Shown piece by piece: positions 11,367 through 18,965 of a stretch of 20,773 bases of DNA; within the stretch, counting starts at the first letter, position 1; each line of letters starts with the position of its first letter. The stretch spans positions 1 to 20,773 of IMG/VR virus record IMGVR_UViG_3300017786_000191; one strand, 5' to 3'. A program made the position numbers and the translations under genes. This DNA is from a virus. Under the pieces are notes generated by a model. It did no database searches. It was not told where the DNA came from and saw only the letters and a program-made list of their open reading frames with translations.

Positions 11367-11803
11367 GGCGCAGGGATTTAGTTATTTACGGACAAACTAA
11401 TAAAGACGGCGGCTTTATGATTTCCAATAAGCAGGATATGCAAGAGTATTTTAAGCAATGGAAAAACAGCTTTTTTACTATGACTATTGAGGTAACAAAA
11501 ACAACCCCGTTAAGCGTACCGTTAATAGTTTACTACAAAAAAAAGATAGTACCCGATATGCAGAGGGCTTTACTTTTGCAAGGCGAGCGATTAACACTAA
11601 AGCAAACAGACGAAAAATTGAGAGCTGCAAGCCCTTTAACTATTAAAGAGGTTTATAACGAGGAGCTACGGAAATGGGAAAGCTCTGTAATTGATTTAGA
11701 GGATTTAGATAACCAGCAGTTAGTTTTTTTTATAGAGCATTTAAAAGATTTAGCAGCACAAGAGTACGGGGTATATGTAGAAGACCCAAGTAATTTAATT
11801 TAA
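11363..11803 (+). CDS. Hypothetical phage protein, 146 aa
   Basis: Starts in the ATGA overlap with the previous stop. The product begins MRRRDLVIYGQTNKDGGF and is mixed alpha/beta. The middle (MQRALLLQGERLTLKQTDEKLRAASPLT) and the acidic end (VIDLEDLDNQQLVFFIEHLKDLAAQEYGV) are the most distinctive parts, the former loosely recalling NinB-type recombination proteins, which I cannot confirm. No Cys, no signal, no membrane helix. Position immediately before the Spo11-like gene suggests a DNA-metabolism partner (inference only). Confidence 0.55.
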   Translation: MRRRDLVIYGQTNKDGGFMISNKQDMQEYFKQWKNSFFTMTIEVTKTTPLSVPLIVYYKKKIVPDMQRALLLQGERLTLKQTDEKLRAASPLTIKEVYNEELRKWESSVIDLEDLDNQQLVFFIEHLKDLAAQEYGVYVEDPSNLI

Positions 11804-11809
11804 AACATA

Positions 11810-12706
11810 ATGGCAAAAAGAGACGAATTTACAAGGAACTGGATAACGCAAAACGCTATTGATATAGTGAGCCGTTACGAAAAAGGAGTTTTAACTATTA
11901 GAGGTTTACACTATCAGTTAGTAAGTATAGGTATGACTAATACAATGAGGCACTATAAAAGAGTGGTAAGTGCTATGATAGAAGCACGCTGGGAGGGGCT
12001 TATAGATTTTGATGTATTTAGTGATAATGATAGGGAAATGATAGGCGAAACCGACTATAATAAAACAGATGTGCCTAGCCGTGTAGATACTGCTAAATGG
12101 GCTATCGGTTATTATATGAAAAATTACCAAAAAAATCGCTGGGAAAATCAACCGTATTACCCCGAGGTTTTTATAGAAAAAAAGGCTTTGCAGGGTGTTT
12201 TTGAAAAACCTTGTAAACGTTTAGATGTAGCTTTAGGAGCTTGTAAAGGATACCCAAGTTTAACGTTTGTTAATGAGGCAGCAGAAAGATTTAAGGAGGC
12301 AAAAGCAGAGGGTAAAACACCTATAATACTTTATTTTGGAGATTACGACCCGAGCGGCGAGGATATACCTAGAAGCATAGAAGCTAATTTAATAAAGTTA
12401 GGTGTAGAGGTAGAGGTGCGTAGATTTGCGCTTATGGAGGAGCAGGTAGTAGAATGGGGCTTACCCCCTGCGCCAGTAAAAGCAGGAGATAGTAGGAGTG
12501 CAAAATGGGGAGGATTAGGGCAGGTAGAACTAGATGCGGTAGAGCCAAGTAAACTACAAAGGTTATGCGAGCAAGCTATAAACAGTATATTTGATGAAGA
12601 TTTGCACGACGAGCTTATAGAGCAAGAGGAGGAGGAGCGTACAGAGTTTAGAGCTATTGTAAAGAAATATGTAAACGACGAATTAAGTGGCGAAACGGAG
12701 GAGTAA
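11810..12706 (+). CDS. TopoVI-A/Spo11-like protein with TOPRIM domain ('mini-A' type)
   Basis: A 298-residue protein. The N-terminal part (LTIRGLHYQLVS, with Y35, through HYKRVVSAMIEARWEGLI) resembles the 5Y-CAP winged helix of TopoVI-A/Spo11, in which a Tyr in a similar 'R..yY' context is the catalytic residue. The second half has VFIEKKAL (E123) and ILYFGDYDPSGEDIPRSI (D178, D180), the E and DxD of a TOPRIM metal site. 'DYDPSG' is characteristic of this group. Stand-alone short A-subunit homologues without a B subunit have been described in mobile elements. No B-subunit (GHKL ATPase) gene is visible here. It could make or process DNA breaks for recombination. Catalytic Tyr assignment is tentative. 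Confidence 0.7.
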   Translation: MAKRDEFTRNWITQNAIDIVSRYEKGVLTIRGLHYQLVSIGMTNTMRHYKRVVSAMIEARWEGLIDFDVFSDNDREMIGETDYNKTDVPSRVDTAKWAIGYYMKNYQKNRWENQPYYPEVFIEKKALQGVFEKPCKRLDVALGACKGYPSLTFVNEAAERFKEAKAEGKTPIILYFGDYDPSGEDIPRSIEANLIKLGVEVEVRRFALMEEQVVEWGLPPAPVKAGDSRSAKWGGLGQVELDAVEPSKLQRLCEQAINSIFDEDLHDELIEQEEEERTEFRAIVKKYVNDELSGETEE

Positions 12707-12893
12707 AAAAGCACCCGAGGTAAACCCTTTAGCTGGCAAAACAATTACAGTATTAGCTCGTAAAGAGGGCGAGCAGGAAAAGCAAAAGGATTTAGTTTAT
12801 GAGGAGGCACTAAAAGCAAAAAAACAATTTGAGCGGTTAGGTTGGCACGTTCAATTATTTCAAGTAGGATTTTACCAACCATTTAATAAATAA
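12687..12893 (+). CDS. Small basic protein, 68 aa, GTG start
   Basis: Opens at GTG 12687, 20 nt inside the end of the Spo11-like gene, and is therefore probably translated by coupling. The N-terminus is very basic (AKRRSKKAPEVNP) and the body predicts a strand (TITVLARKEG), a long helix (DLVYEEALKAKKQFERLG) and a strand (WHVQLFQVGF). This beta-alpha-beta layout with a basic tail would suit DNA or RNA binding, but no family is recognised. There is no ATG in frame early in the gene, so the GTG is the best start. Confidence 0.55.
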   Translation: MAKRRSKKAPEVNPLAGKTITVLARKEGEQEKQKDLVYEEALKAKKQFERLGWHVQLFQVGFYQPFNK

Positions 12894-12910
12894 CTTAATT
12901 TTTATAACAA

Positions 12911-13546
12911 ATGAAAAACACGCAATTAGAGCAGTTTACGCTCGGGAAAGTAAAAACCAAAGGGCAAGGCTTGGAGGTTAATTTTGAAGTGGAGGAAACT
13001 ACGGGGGTAGAGGTGTACCACGACCAAAAACAAGTTAAATCAGACAAGACCCCGCACCCCGATTTGACTAAATACCTAGACGTACTACGTGGGTATATGG
13101 CACAGATTTATTATTTCTCTGTTATTAATGAGATTAGAGATAGTAAAGTGTTTATGGCAACTGCTAAGCAAATTAAATTTTTAGACGAAAAGTTTAAGAG
13201 CTTGGTTACTAAAATTACCGTTACAGGTGTTAGCTTAAGCGGTAAGGAAGATAACAGGGGTATTATAATTACTGCCAAGTTAAAGACGGAAACGGGGCAA
13301 GAGGTAGCTATAAATAGCCAGCGTTTAAAGTACAACGGTACTAAATACGGTTTTGAGGAGGATTTAGAAAACCTTATGACGGATTTAGAGGGCGAAGTAT
13401 TTGAGTATGTAATAAACGGAAAACAGGCGCAGCTTGAAATGGCATTTGACGACGACCAAGTGGACGGCAAAATGGCAGCAGCAGGCGAGAAAAGCGACCA
13501 GCTCGATTTAATGGAGGAGGCTCTAAATAATACCGAGGAGGAGTAA
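12911..13546 (+). CDS. Hypothetical phage protein, 211 aa
   Basis: Starts at ATG 12911 after a short A/T-rich gap. The sequence alternates strand-like segments (GLEVNFEVEETTGVEVYHD, KITVTGVSLSG, RGIIITAKLKTETGQEV) with an acidic tail (QLEMAFDDDQVDGK ... LNNTEEE). One helix-rich part spans KYLDVLRGYMAQIYYFSVI. An acidic C-terminus in a DNA-metabolism operon can recruit partners, as in SSB. I know no function; single-strand-binding or annealing accessory is only a possibility. The next gene starts at the base after its stop. Confidence 0.6.
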   Translation: MKNTQLEQFTLGKVKTKGQGLEVNFEVEETTGVEVYHDQKQVKSDKTPHPDLTKYLDVLRGYMAQIYYFSVINEIRDSKVFMATAKQIKFLDEKFKSLVTKITVTGVSLSGKEDNRGIIITAKLKTETGQEVAINSQRLKYNGTKYGFEEDLENLMTDLEGEVFEYVINGKQAQLEMAFDDDQVDGKMAAAGEKSDQLDLMEEALNNTEEE

Positions 13547-13987
13547 ATGCAATTACCTATACAAATAACAATCGCAGAGGAGTATAAAATGGCGGTAGAT
13601 AGGGGCTACCAACCATTACAGGATTATAAAAAATTCTATATAGCACCTCCTCTGCGTATTGCTATACAAAGAGAGTTATTTGGTCATAGTTTTATAGGTA
13701 AGGGTAATGTAGTACAGGCTAACCAAAGGTTTTACGCTTGGTGCTGGGAACATAGCCCGCATTATTGCGAGGAGTGCGCAAAACCTCTACATAATTACAG
13801 TAGTGTTTACGTGAGCCATATTTTAAGCCGTGGAGCAAACCCCGAGAAAGCACACGACCCACGTAATAAAAATATACTTTGCTTTAACCATCATCAACAA
13901 TGGGAAAACGAAACGCAGCGTAAGAGTATGCGTATTTATAAGGGGAATTTAAAAATAATACAACTTTTAATAAACGATTATCAATGA
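13547..13987 (+). CDS. HNH-type endonuclease-like protein
   Basis: A 146-residue protein with a zinc-stabilised HNH pattern in its second half: C74-x2-C77 (CEECAKPL), VSHILSRG (H91), HDPRNKNIL (N107/N109), C112 and FNHHQQWEN (H115/H116). In this family the first and last His and the Asn build the beta-beta-alpha metal site and the Cys pairs hold the fold. The N-terminal 65 residues are basic and lack a recognised domain. HNH proteins in phages act in DNA packaging, recombination (NinG-like) or homing; being within a replication/recombination run rather than next to the terminase, a recombination role is favoured. It overlaps the exonuclease gene by 4 nt. Confidence 0.75.
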   Translation: MQLPIQITIAEEYKMAVDRGYQPLQDYKKFYIAPPLRIAIQRELFGHSFIGKGNVVQANQRFYAWCWEHSPHYCEECAKPLHNYSSVYVSHILSRGANPEKAHDPRNKNILCFNHHQQWENETQRKSMRIYKGNLKIIQLLINDYQ

Positions 13988-14727
13988 TACTAGAAAAGCC
14001 AATCGTATTTTTTGACCTAGAAACGACAGGGGTAAATACGGTTAAAGATAGAATAGTGCAAATAGCACTTTTAAAAATTATGCCTAACGGCGAGCAGGAG
14101 CAAAAGAAAACTCTTGTAAACCCTCAAATGGATATACCAGCAGAGGCGACAGAGGTACACGGTATTACTAATGAAATGGTAGTAGGTGCGCCTTTGTTTA
14201 GTCAAATAGCCAAGAGCCTAGCAGAGCAATTACACGGCTGCGATATTGCAGGGTATAATAGCGATAACTTTGATGTGCCTTTACTTATTGAGGAGTTTAG
14301 CCGTGCAGGTATAGAGTACCCGCAAGCTGGCGAGCAAATAAGTTTTGTAGATGTATTAAAGCTAGAGCGCAAAGTAAACAGTCATAAGTTAGAGGAAACT
14401 TACAAACGTTATACAGGTAAGGAGTTGGACGGTGCGCACGATGCTTTAAACGATGTTATAGCTACGGCAGAAATATTATTTGCTCAATTAGAAAAAATAG
14501 GCGAGCAGTTAAGCCCTGCGCAAATAGATGAACTTTGCCAAGGCGATAAGAAACGCCATGACTACGCTGGTAAGTTGTACGAGGTTGAGGGGGTTGTATA
14601 TTGGAGCTTTGGCAAGCATAAAGATACACCAGTAAAAGACGAGCCACAATATGCCGACTGGGTATTGCGTAGTGATTTCCCAGCAGACACAAAAAACAAA
14701 ATCAGAAAAATTTTAACCAATGGATAA
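13984..14727 (+). CDS. DnaQ-like DEDDh 3'-5' exonuclease with ExoX-like C-terminus
   Basis: A 247-residue protein. FFDLETTG (D11, E13), TEVHGITNEMV, GYNSDNFDVPLL (D97) and DGAHDALNDVIAT (H152, D157) are the Exo I, II and III motifs of the DEDDh family, so the catalytic set is complete. Residues about 195-247 (LYEVEGVVYWSFGKHKDTPV ... YADWVLRSDFP) form the small FGKHK-type domain found at the end of exonuclease X-like and DUF3820-type proteins. It probably trims 3' ends or degrades ssDNA during phage replication or recombination. There is no polymerase gene in the window for it to proofread. The gene is fused by overlaps to its neighbours on both sides. Confidence 0.9.
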   Translation: MILEKPIVFFDLETTGVNTVKDRIVQIALLKIMPNGEQEQKKTLVNPQMDIPAEATEVHGITNEMVVGAPLFSQIAKSLAEQLHGCDIAGYNSDNFDVPLLIEEFSRAGIEYPQAGEQISFVDVLKLERKVNSHKLEETYKRYTGKELDGAHDALNDVIATAEILFAQLEKIGEQLSPAQIDELCQGDKKRHDYAGKLYEVEGVVYWSFGKHKDTPVKDEPQYADWVLRSDFPADTKNKIRKILTNG

Positions 14728-15139
14728 TACTAAAAACGGCAAGGTGGTAGATTTAAACGCAGAGCTTAAACCAATAATAAGCAGGGCGCAAAGAAAAGAG
14801 TTAGAGCGCATACAGCTAAAACTAAAAGGCTACATAAATGCCTTTTACTCTATTTGTTATTTTGAGGAGGATAAACTAGACTGGAATGTAATAAGCCAGC
14901 AGGAGTATAACCGTTTAAAATTAAAATGGATTGAGTACTGCAAAAAAAAGAATTACGGCAAAGAAATATCGACAGCTTTTCATTTGGATTGTATGCTACT
15001 TAAAACCGATTTAATTATGCAGGTTAAGTATAATGCAGAGGCAGATAAAGACGAGTTAATGAAGCTATTAAGAGAGGGTAAAACACCGCTAGAGGTAGCA
15101 GATTACGCAAAAGAAAATTTAAAACTTACAGAATTATGA
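14720..15139 (+). CDS. Hypothetical phage protein, 139 aa
   Basis: The start overlaps the exonuclease gene by 8 nt and the end overlaps the next gene by 4 nt. The product (MDNTKNGKVVDLNAELKP...) is strongly helical and charged. It includes RAQRKELERIQLKLKGYINAFYSICYFEEDKLDW, then KLKWIEYCKKKNYGKEIS and an end ADKDELMKLLREGKTPLEVADYAKENLKL that reads like a helical repeat. Three Cys, not in a metal-binding spacing. No family recognised. Confidence 0.6.
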   Translation: MDNTKNGKVVDLNAELKPIISRAQRKELERIQLKLKGYINAFYSICYFEEDKLDWNVISQQEYNRLKLKWIEYCKKKNYGKEISTAFHLDCMLLKTDLIMQVKYNAEADKDELMKLLREGKTPLEVADYAKENLKLTEL

Positions 15140-15747
15140 AACCAGTAAAAACAAGACACACAAACGTAGAATTTGGTAAGGAGCAAGACGAGTACGGCAC
15201 GTTACCAGCGTATAGAGACCCGCAGGGGCAAGTAGTAACTTGCTGGGAGCTTACCGATGAAGAAATAGAGCAGGTTATAGGTAGTAAAAAAATATACCTA
15301 CGCCAGTTAACATTTAACCAGCCTTTGCAGCCAGTAAGTTTACACGCAGAAAACCCAGTATTAGACTTTGTGCCTCATAAGCAGACAAGGCTAGAGAGTA
15401 AAGAGCAAAGCGGCAACTGTTATGCTACTGTAATAGCTTGTATAATTGGAGCGGCTAGCCCCGAGGATATTATACAAATACAAGAGCATTACGATAAGCC
15501 CGATAATGCTTGGATAGAAATATTAGCCGAGTGGTTAAATGAAAGGGGTTGGAATATTGAAAATATAGACGGGCATTTAAGTAATGACGAGCTGTATTTA
15601 GTAATAGGAGAAAGCCCTAGGGATAGTAAAGTTTTTCACGTTTGTATTTATCAAAACGGCAAAATGGTACACGACCCGCACCCCGAAAATACAGGAATAA
15701 AAAGTACTTTAGAGTTTATAAAATTAACCCATAAAACAGTAAAGTAA
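15136..15747 (+). CDS. Papain/C39-like cysteine protease-fold phage protein
   Basis: A 203-residue protein. SGNCYATVIACIIGAAS places a Cys (C95) at the start of a helix, as in papain-fold peptidases. Later FHVCIYQNGKMVHDPHPENTG offers H168 and D180, so a Cys-His-Asp set is available. The segment WIEILAEWLNERGWNIENI is typical of the helix-strand part of C39-like domains in phage proteins. The first 90 residues (VEFGKEQDEYGTLPAYRDPQG) are separate and resemble a small beta domain. Substrate unknown. It may process phage or host proteins, or bind peptides without cleavage. Another protein of related type is frameshifted at 2104. Confidence 0.65.
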   Translation: MKPVKTRHTNVEFGKEQDEYGTLPAYRDPQGQVVTCWELTDEEIEQVIGSKKIYLRQLTFNQPLQPVSLHAENPVLDFVPHKQTRLESKEQSGNCYATVIACIIGAASPEDIIQIQEHYDKPDNAWIEILAEWLNERGWNIENIDGHLSNDELYLVIGESPRDSKVFHVCIYQNGKMVHDPHPENTGIKSTLEFIKLTHKTVK

Positions 15748-16166
15748 TGAGTACAGTAAACAAAGTAATTTTAATAGGGCATTTAGGCGACGAGGTTAAA
15801 ATGCATCATTTTGAGGGAGGAGGCTGTATGGGGCGTTTTCCTTTAGCTACTAATGAGAGCTACACCAATAAGCAAACTAATGAAAAGGTTACTAATGTAG
15901 AATGGCATAACTTGGTAGTTAGAAATAAACAGGCGGAGGTATGCGAGAAATATTTAAGCAAAGGCGATAAGGTTTATGTAGAGGGGCGTTTAAAAACTCG
16001 TAAGTGGCAAGACCAGCAGGGGCAAGATAGGTACAGCACAGAGGTACACGTAAGAGAGTTTACATTTTTAACCACAAAAGGGCAGAGCGGACAAGTGGAA
16101 GCACCTCAACAAAGCACGCCAGCACCAGCTACAAATAACAACGAACCCGACGACTTACCATTTTAG
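15747..16166 (+). CDS. ssb: Single-stranded DNA-binding protein
   Basis: A 139-residue protein with an OB fold: VNKVILIGHLGDEVKMHH, FPLATNESY, TNVEWHNLVVRNKQAEVCEKYLSKGDKVYVEGRLKTRKW and HVREFTFLTT. This is the standard bacterial/phage SSB sequence order. A Pro/Gln/Thr linker follows and the tail EPDDLPF is the acidic tip with final Phe that recruits replication and repair proteins. It coats ssDNA during phage replication. The start shares one base with the preceding stop. Stop codon TAG, followed after 3 nt by the next gene. Confidence 0.95.
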   Translation: MSTVNKVILIGHLGDEVKMHHFEGGGCMGRFPLATNESYTNKQTNEKVTNVEWHNLVVRNKQAEVCEKYLSKGDKVYVEGRLKTRKWQDQQGQDRYSTEVHVREFTFLTTKGQSGQVEAPQQSTPAPATNNNEPDDLPF

Positions 16167-16169
16167 AAA

Positions 16170-16517
16170 ATGACAGAGCATTTAAGATATGAAGTAATAA
16201 CCTGCCCCGACTGCAATAGTAAACAAGTTGGGGAGGTTTGCAGTACTTTTGTTTGGAATAGTTACGTACACGAGTGTACAGGTTGCGAGTATATAATAAT
16301 GGAAAGCGAGTGGGTAGCAGATAGTTTTAAAACGGAGTACAAGGTATGGCAAGCTGCGGAGTTTGTTACTGCCGACGGGATGCCTCCTGCGCAGGTGCAA
16401 GAGGAAAAATATATAGGTTTATTTAGGGTTGACCATAAACACCAGCTTAAGGCTATGGTAAAAAGGTTAGGCTATATTTATAAGGATTGTTATATTGAGG
16501 AGCAAGAGCCTTTTTAA
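16170..16517 (+). CDS. Zinc-ribbon-containing hypothetical protein, 115 aa
   Basis: Cysteines C12-x2-C15 (CPDCNS) and, after VWNSYVHE, C36-x2-C39 (CTGCEY) form a four-Cys zinc ribbon within the first 45 residues; C24 lies between. The remainder is a strand/helix region (YIGLFRVDHKHQLKAMVKRLGYIYKD) ending in an acidic EEQEPF. It begins three bases after the SSB stop, so SSB and this protein are made together. The acidic aromatic end resembles an SSB tip, but that may be chance. Function unknown. Confidence 0.6.
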   Translation: MTEHLRYEVITCPDCNSKQVGEVCSTFVWNSYVHECTGCEYIIMESEWVADSFKTEYKVWQAAEFVTADGMPPAQVQEEKYIGLFRVDHKHQLKAMVKRLGYIYKDCYIEEQEPF

Positions 16518-16518
16518 A

Positions 16519-17283
16519 ATGGATGAAACCGATATATTAATAAAAGCCTATGATAACAGGTACAACCTAGCGGAGTTAAATAAGTTGTACAGGTATTTAC
16601 TTGATAATAAATTGAATTTTACAGGCAGCCAGTTAACTTACTTGTGCTTTGCGCTAAACACCTACGGCGAGCTTGCTATAAAATCGGATATAAAAACAAT
16701 AAACAAAACTTTAGAAATAATGCAGTACAGTAATAAAGATTACGACGAGAACTTACACGAAAGAAAAAAGGCTTTAACGGTAAAAAACCCATACGCCGAG
16801 TGGATAGCCCAAGGAAAAAAGAAAATAGAAGTAAGGAGTAAAAACACTACTTACAGGGGCGAGCTTGTAATATGTAGTAGTAAAGCACCCGAGATACAGG
16901 AAATGCAAAGCGGTTGTATGTTAGCTTTAGTAGAGCTTTACGAAACGAAAAGGCTAGAGGATTTAACACCCGAGGAATGGCATTTAACTTGCATACCAAA
17001 AGAGGAGCGAAAAGATTTAAAAGGTTATGGCTGGTTTTTACGTAACCCGAGCAGGTTGGTAGAGTACCCAGTAAAGGGGCAGTTAGGGATATGGAATTTA
17101 GTAGTTGATAAAATGGAGTTTGTACCATACAATAGCGAGGCTGTACATAACATAGATGTAGAGGTAGATTACAGCCAAGTATATAACCGCCAAGCAGTAA
17201 AAGACGGCTATAAGGTAATTATTTCTATATTTGTAATTGTAGTAGCGGTCGTATTTGGCTTATTATGGCTTTTGCTGGCTTAA
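16519..17283 (+). CDS. ASCH-domain protein with C-terminal membrane anchor
   Basis: A TTG-initiated frame opens at 16495, but ATG 16519 one base after the previous stop is chosen, giving 254 aa. Residues 1-80 are helical and unrecognised. Residues about 85-193 fit the ASCH/PUA-like fold: ALTVKNPYAEWIAQGKKKIEVRS, TTYRGELVICSSKAP, GCMLALVELYETKRL, and GYGWFLRNPSRLVEYPVKGQLGIWN. ASCH domains are beta-barrels thought to bind RNA or modified nucleotides, and some are nucleases or amidohydrolases. Residues 232-254 (VIISIFVIVVAVVFGLLWLLLA) are a single hydrophobic helix at the very C-terminus, so the protein is probably tail-anchored in the inner membrane with ASCH in the cytoplasm. The combination is unusual. 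Confidence 0.7.
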   Translation: MDETDILIKAYDNRYNLAELNKLYRYLLDNKLNFTGSQLTYLCFALNTYGELAIKSDIKTINKTLEIMQYSNKDYDENLHERKKALTVKNPYAEWIAQGKKKIEVRSKNTTYRGELVICSSKAPEIQEMQSGCMLALVELYETKRLEDLTPEEWHLTCIPKEERKDLKGYGWFLRNPSRLVEYPVKGQLGIWNLVVDKMEFVPYNSEAVHNIDVEVDYSQVYNRQAVKDGYKVIISIFVIVVAVVFGLLWLLLA

Positions 17284-17332
17284 CTGCATTTAATCAATAA
17301 AATACCACACCAAAGAAACGAAAGTGCGACAA

Positions 17333-18685
17333 ATGGCAAAAAAGCAGAAAATAACTAACGTAAAAGAGTATCACAAAAACCCAAGGCATATAACAGACGA
17401 CCGAAAAAGAGAGCTAGAAAAAAATATGCTAGAGCTTGGGGATATTAGTGGTATAGTACACGACTTAAATACAGGCGAGATAATAAGTGGAAACCAGCGT
17501 AGTAAAATCATAAACCTAGAGGAGTGCGAGGTAGTTATAAGTGAGGAGTACAAAGAGCCAACAAAGCAGGGAACGGTAGCGATAGGACACGTAATTTGGC
17601 AAGAGCAAAAATTTAATTATAGAGCTGTACGCTGGAATGATGCGCAAAGAGAAAAGGCAAATATTACAGCTAACGCTCTAACTGGTTACTGGTCGCACGA
17701 AATACTAGCCGAGGAGTGGCAAGATGTAGATTTGTTAAAGTGGGGTATTCCCGAGCAAGAGGTAAAAGCTCTGCAAGTAAAAGAGAGTAAAAAACAAGAG
17801 GCGCACCGTAAGCTAACAGAAAGGTTTATAGTGCCACCTTTTAGTGTTTTAGATAGCCGTAAAGGTTACTGGATGCAGCGTAAAAAAGCGTGGAAAGAAA
17901 TAATACAAGACCAAGGCGAAAGCAGAGAGGGTACACTATCTAAGGGCGATAATATCATAAATAACATTAACGACGGCGTTTCTATTTTAGACCCAGTAAT
18001 GGCAGAGCTTGTAAGTTACTGGTATGGTATAGAGGGCGGTAATGCTTTTGATACTTTTGCGGGCGATACGGTGTTTGGATATGTAGCTGCTAGTTATAAA
18101 ATGAAATTCAAGGGAATAGAGCTGCGTAAGGAGCAAGCAGATATAAACAACCGCAGAGTAAAAGCTGCTGGTCTTAATGCAAAATACGTATGCGACGACG
18201 GGCAGAATGTAGCAAAGCATTTTAAACCTAACAGCCAAGACTTGTATTTTAGTTGCCCGCCATATTTTGATTTAGAGGTTTACAGCGAGTTAGATAACGA
18301 TGCAAGTAACCAAGCAAGCTACACCGAGTTTTTACAAATACTAGATAACTCTTTTGCAGGAGCTTACAAGGCTCTAAAAGAAAACCGCTTTGCTGTAATA
18401 GTTGTAGGCGATATTAGAGATAAAAAAGATGCTTACCGTTTGTTTGTAGATGATATACGCCGTATGTGGAATAGCTACGGGGCTATACTTTATAACGAAA
18501 TGATTTACGTAGAGCCAGTAGGTACTTTGCCGCAGCGAGTAGGTAGGTTTATGAAAAACAGAAAGGTAGGTAAATGCCATCAGAATATTTTAGTATTTTA
18601 CAAGGGCGACCCAAAGCAAATAAAAAACACTTATAAAGAGCTAGAATATGATAGCGAAGATATGGAGCTTTTCGGGCTGGATTAA
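17333..18685 (+). CDS. ParB-like nuclease domain fused to a DNA methyltransferase
   Basis: GTG 17324 would add three residues, but ATG 17333 is preferred, giving 450 aa. The N-terminal ~110 residues have the ParB/Srx pattern: KEYHKNPRHITDDRKRELEKNMLELG, then GEIISGNQRSKII (Gly-Asn-Gln-Arg replacing the usual GxxR box). The C-terminal part has NAFDTFAGDTVFGYVA (SAM-binding motif I, 238-252), FKGIELRKEQ (E263) and LYFSCPPYFDLE (catalytic motif IV, CPPY at 308-311). Such fusions are common in phages and modify phage DNA, often against host restriction. No cognate restriction enzyme is present. The SpeD-like gene starts 38 nt before its stop. Confidence 0.85.
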   Translation: MAKKQKITNVKEYHKNPRHITDDRKRELEKNMLELGDISGIVHDLNTGEIISGNQRSKIINLEECEVVISEEYKEPTKQGTVAIGHVIWQEQKFNYRAVRWNDAQREKANITANALTGYWSHEILAEEWQDVDLLKWGIPEQEVKALQVKESKKQEAHRKLTERFIVPPFSVLDSRKGYWMQRKKAWKEIIQDQGESREGTLSKGDNIINNINDGVSILDPVMAELVSYWYGIEGGNAFDTFAGDTVFGYVAASYKMKFKGIELRKEQADINNRRVKAAGLNAKYVCDDGQNVAKHFKPNSQDLYFSCPPYFDLEVYSELDNDASNQASYTEFLQILDNSFAGAYKALKENRFAVIVVGDIRDKKDAYRLFVDDIRRMWNSYGAILYNEMIYVEPVGTLPQRVGRFMKNRKVGKCHQNILVFYKGDPKQIKNTYKELEYDSEDMELFGLD

Positions 18686-18965
18686 AAGCACCGATAAAGA
18701 GGAGTTAAAACAAAAATTTGATAACCTGCTTAAGCGAGCAGGTTTTACCGTTCTTAATGAGGTAGAACATAAATTTGAGCCACAAGGATATACTGCATTA
18801 TGGTTGCTGGCAGAGAGCCATTTCGCTATACATACTTTTCCCGAGCAGGGAGGTACTTATATAGAGTTAAGTAGTTGCAGCGGATTTAAGCAAAAAATGT
18901 TCTTAAAAATGTTAAGGCAAGACACACCAATTTATAACTATAAAGACAATGAAAGCAGATTGTAA
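18648..18965 (+). CDS. S-adenosylmethionine decarboxylase (SpeD)-like proenzyme
   Basis: A 105-residue protein. GFTVLNEVEHKFEPQGYTALWLLAESHFAIHTFPEQGGTYIELSSC follows bacterial SpeD closely. S57 in ESH is the residue that would become the pyruvoyl group after self-cleavage. H62 lies 5 and C77 lies 20 residues later, the same spacing as Ser63, His68 and Cys83 of the T. maritima enzyme. SpeD decarboxylates SAM for spermidine synthesis; some phage homologues have been reported to act on other amino acids. It lies directly behind, and 38 nt inside, a SAM-dependent methyltransferase gene. No other polyamine gene is present. The N-terminus is shorter than usual. The true substrate cannot be decided from sequence. 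Confidence 0.8.
   Translation: MIAKIWSFSGWIKSTDKEELKQKFDNLLKRAGFTVLNEVEHKFEPQGYTALWLLAESHFAIHTFPEQGGTYIELSSCSGFKQKMFLKMLRQDTPIYNYKDNESRL

Noticed and set aside
12343-12744. Antisense frame of 133 codons opposite the Spo11-like gene
   Set aside because: Covers the conserved TOPRIM coding sequence; composition (Ser/Cys runs) is that of a shadow frame. The same reasoning applies to 13111-13470.
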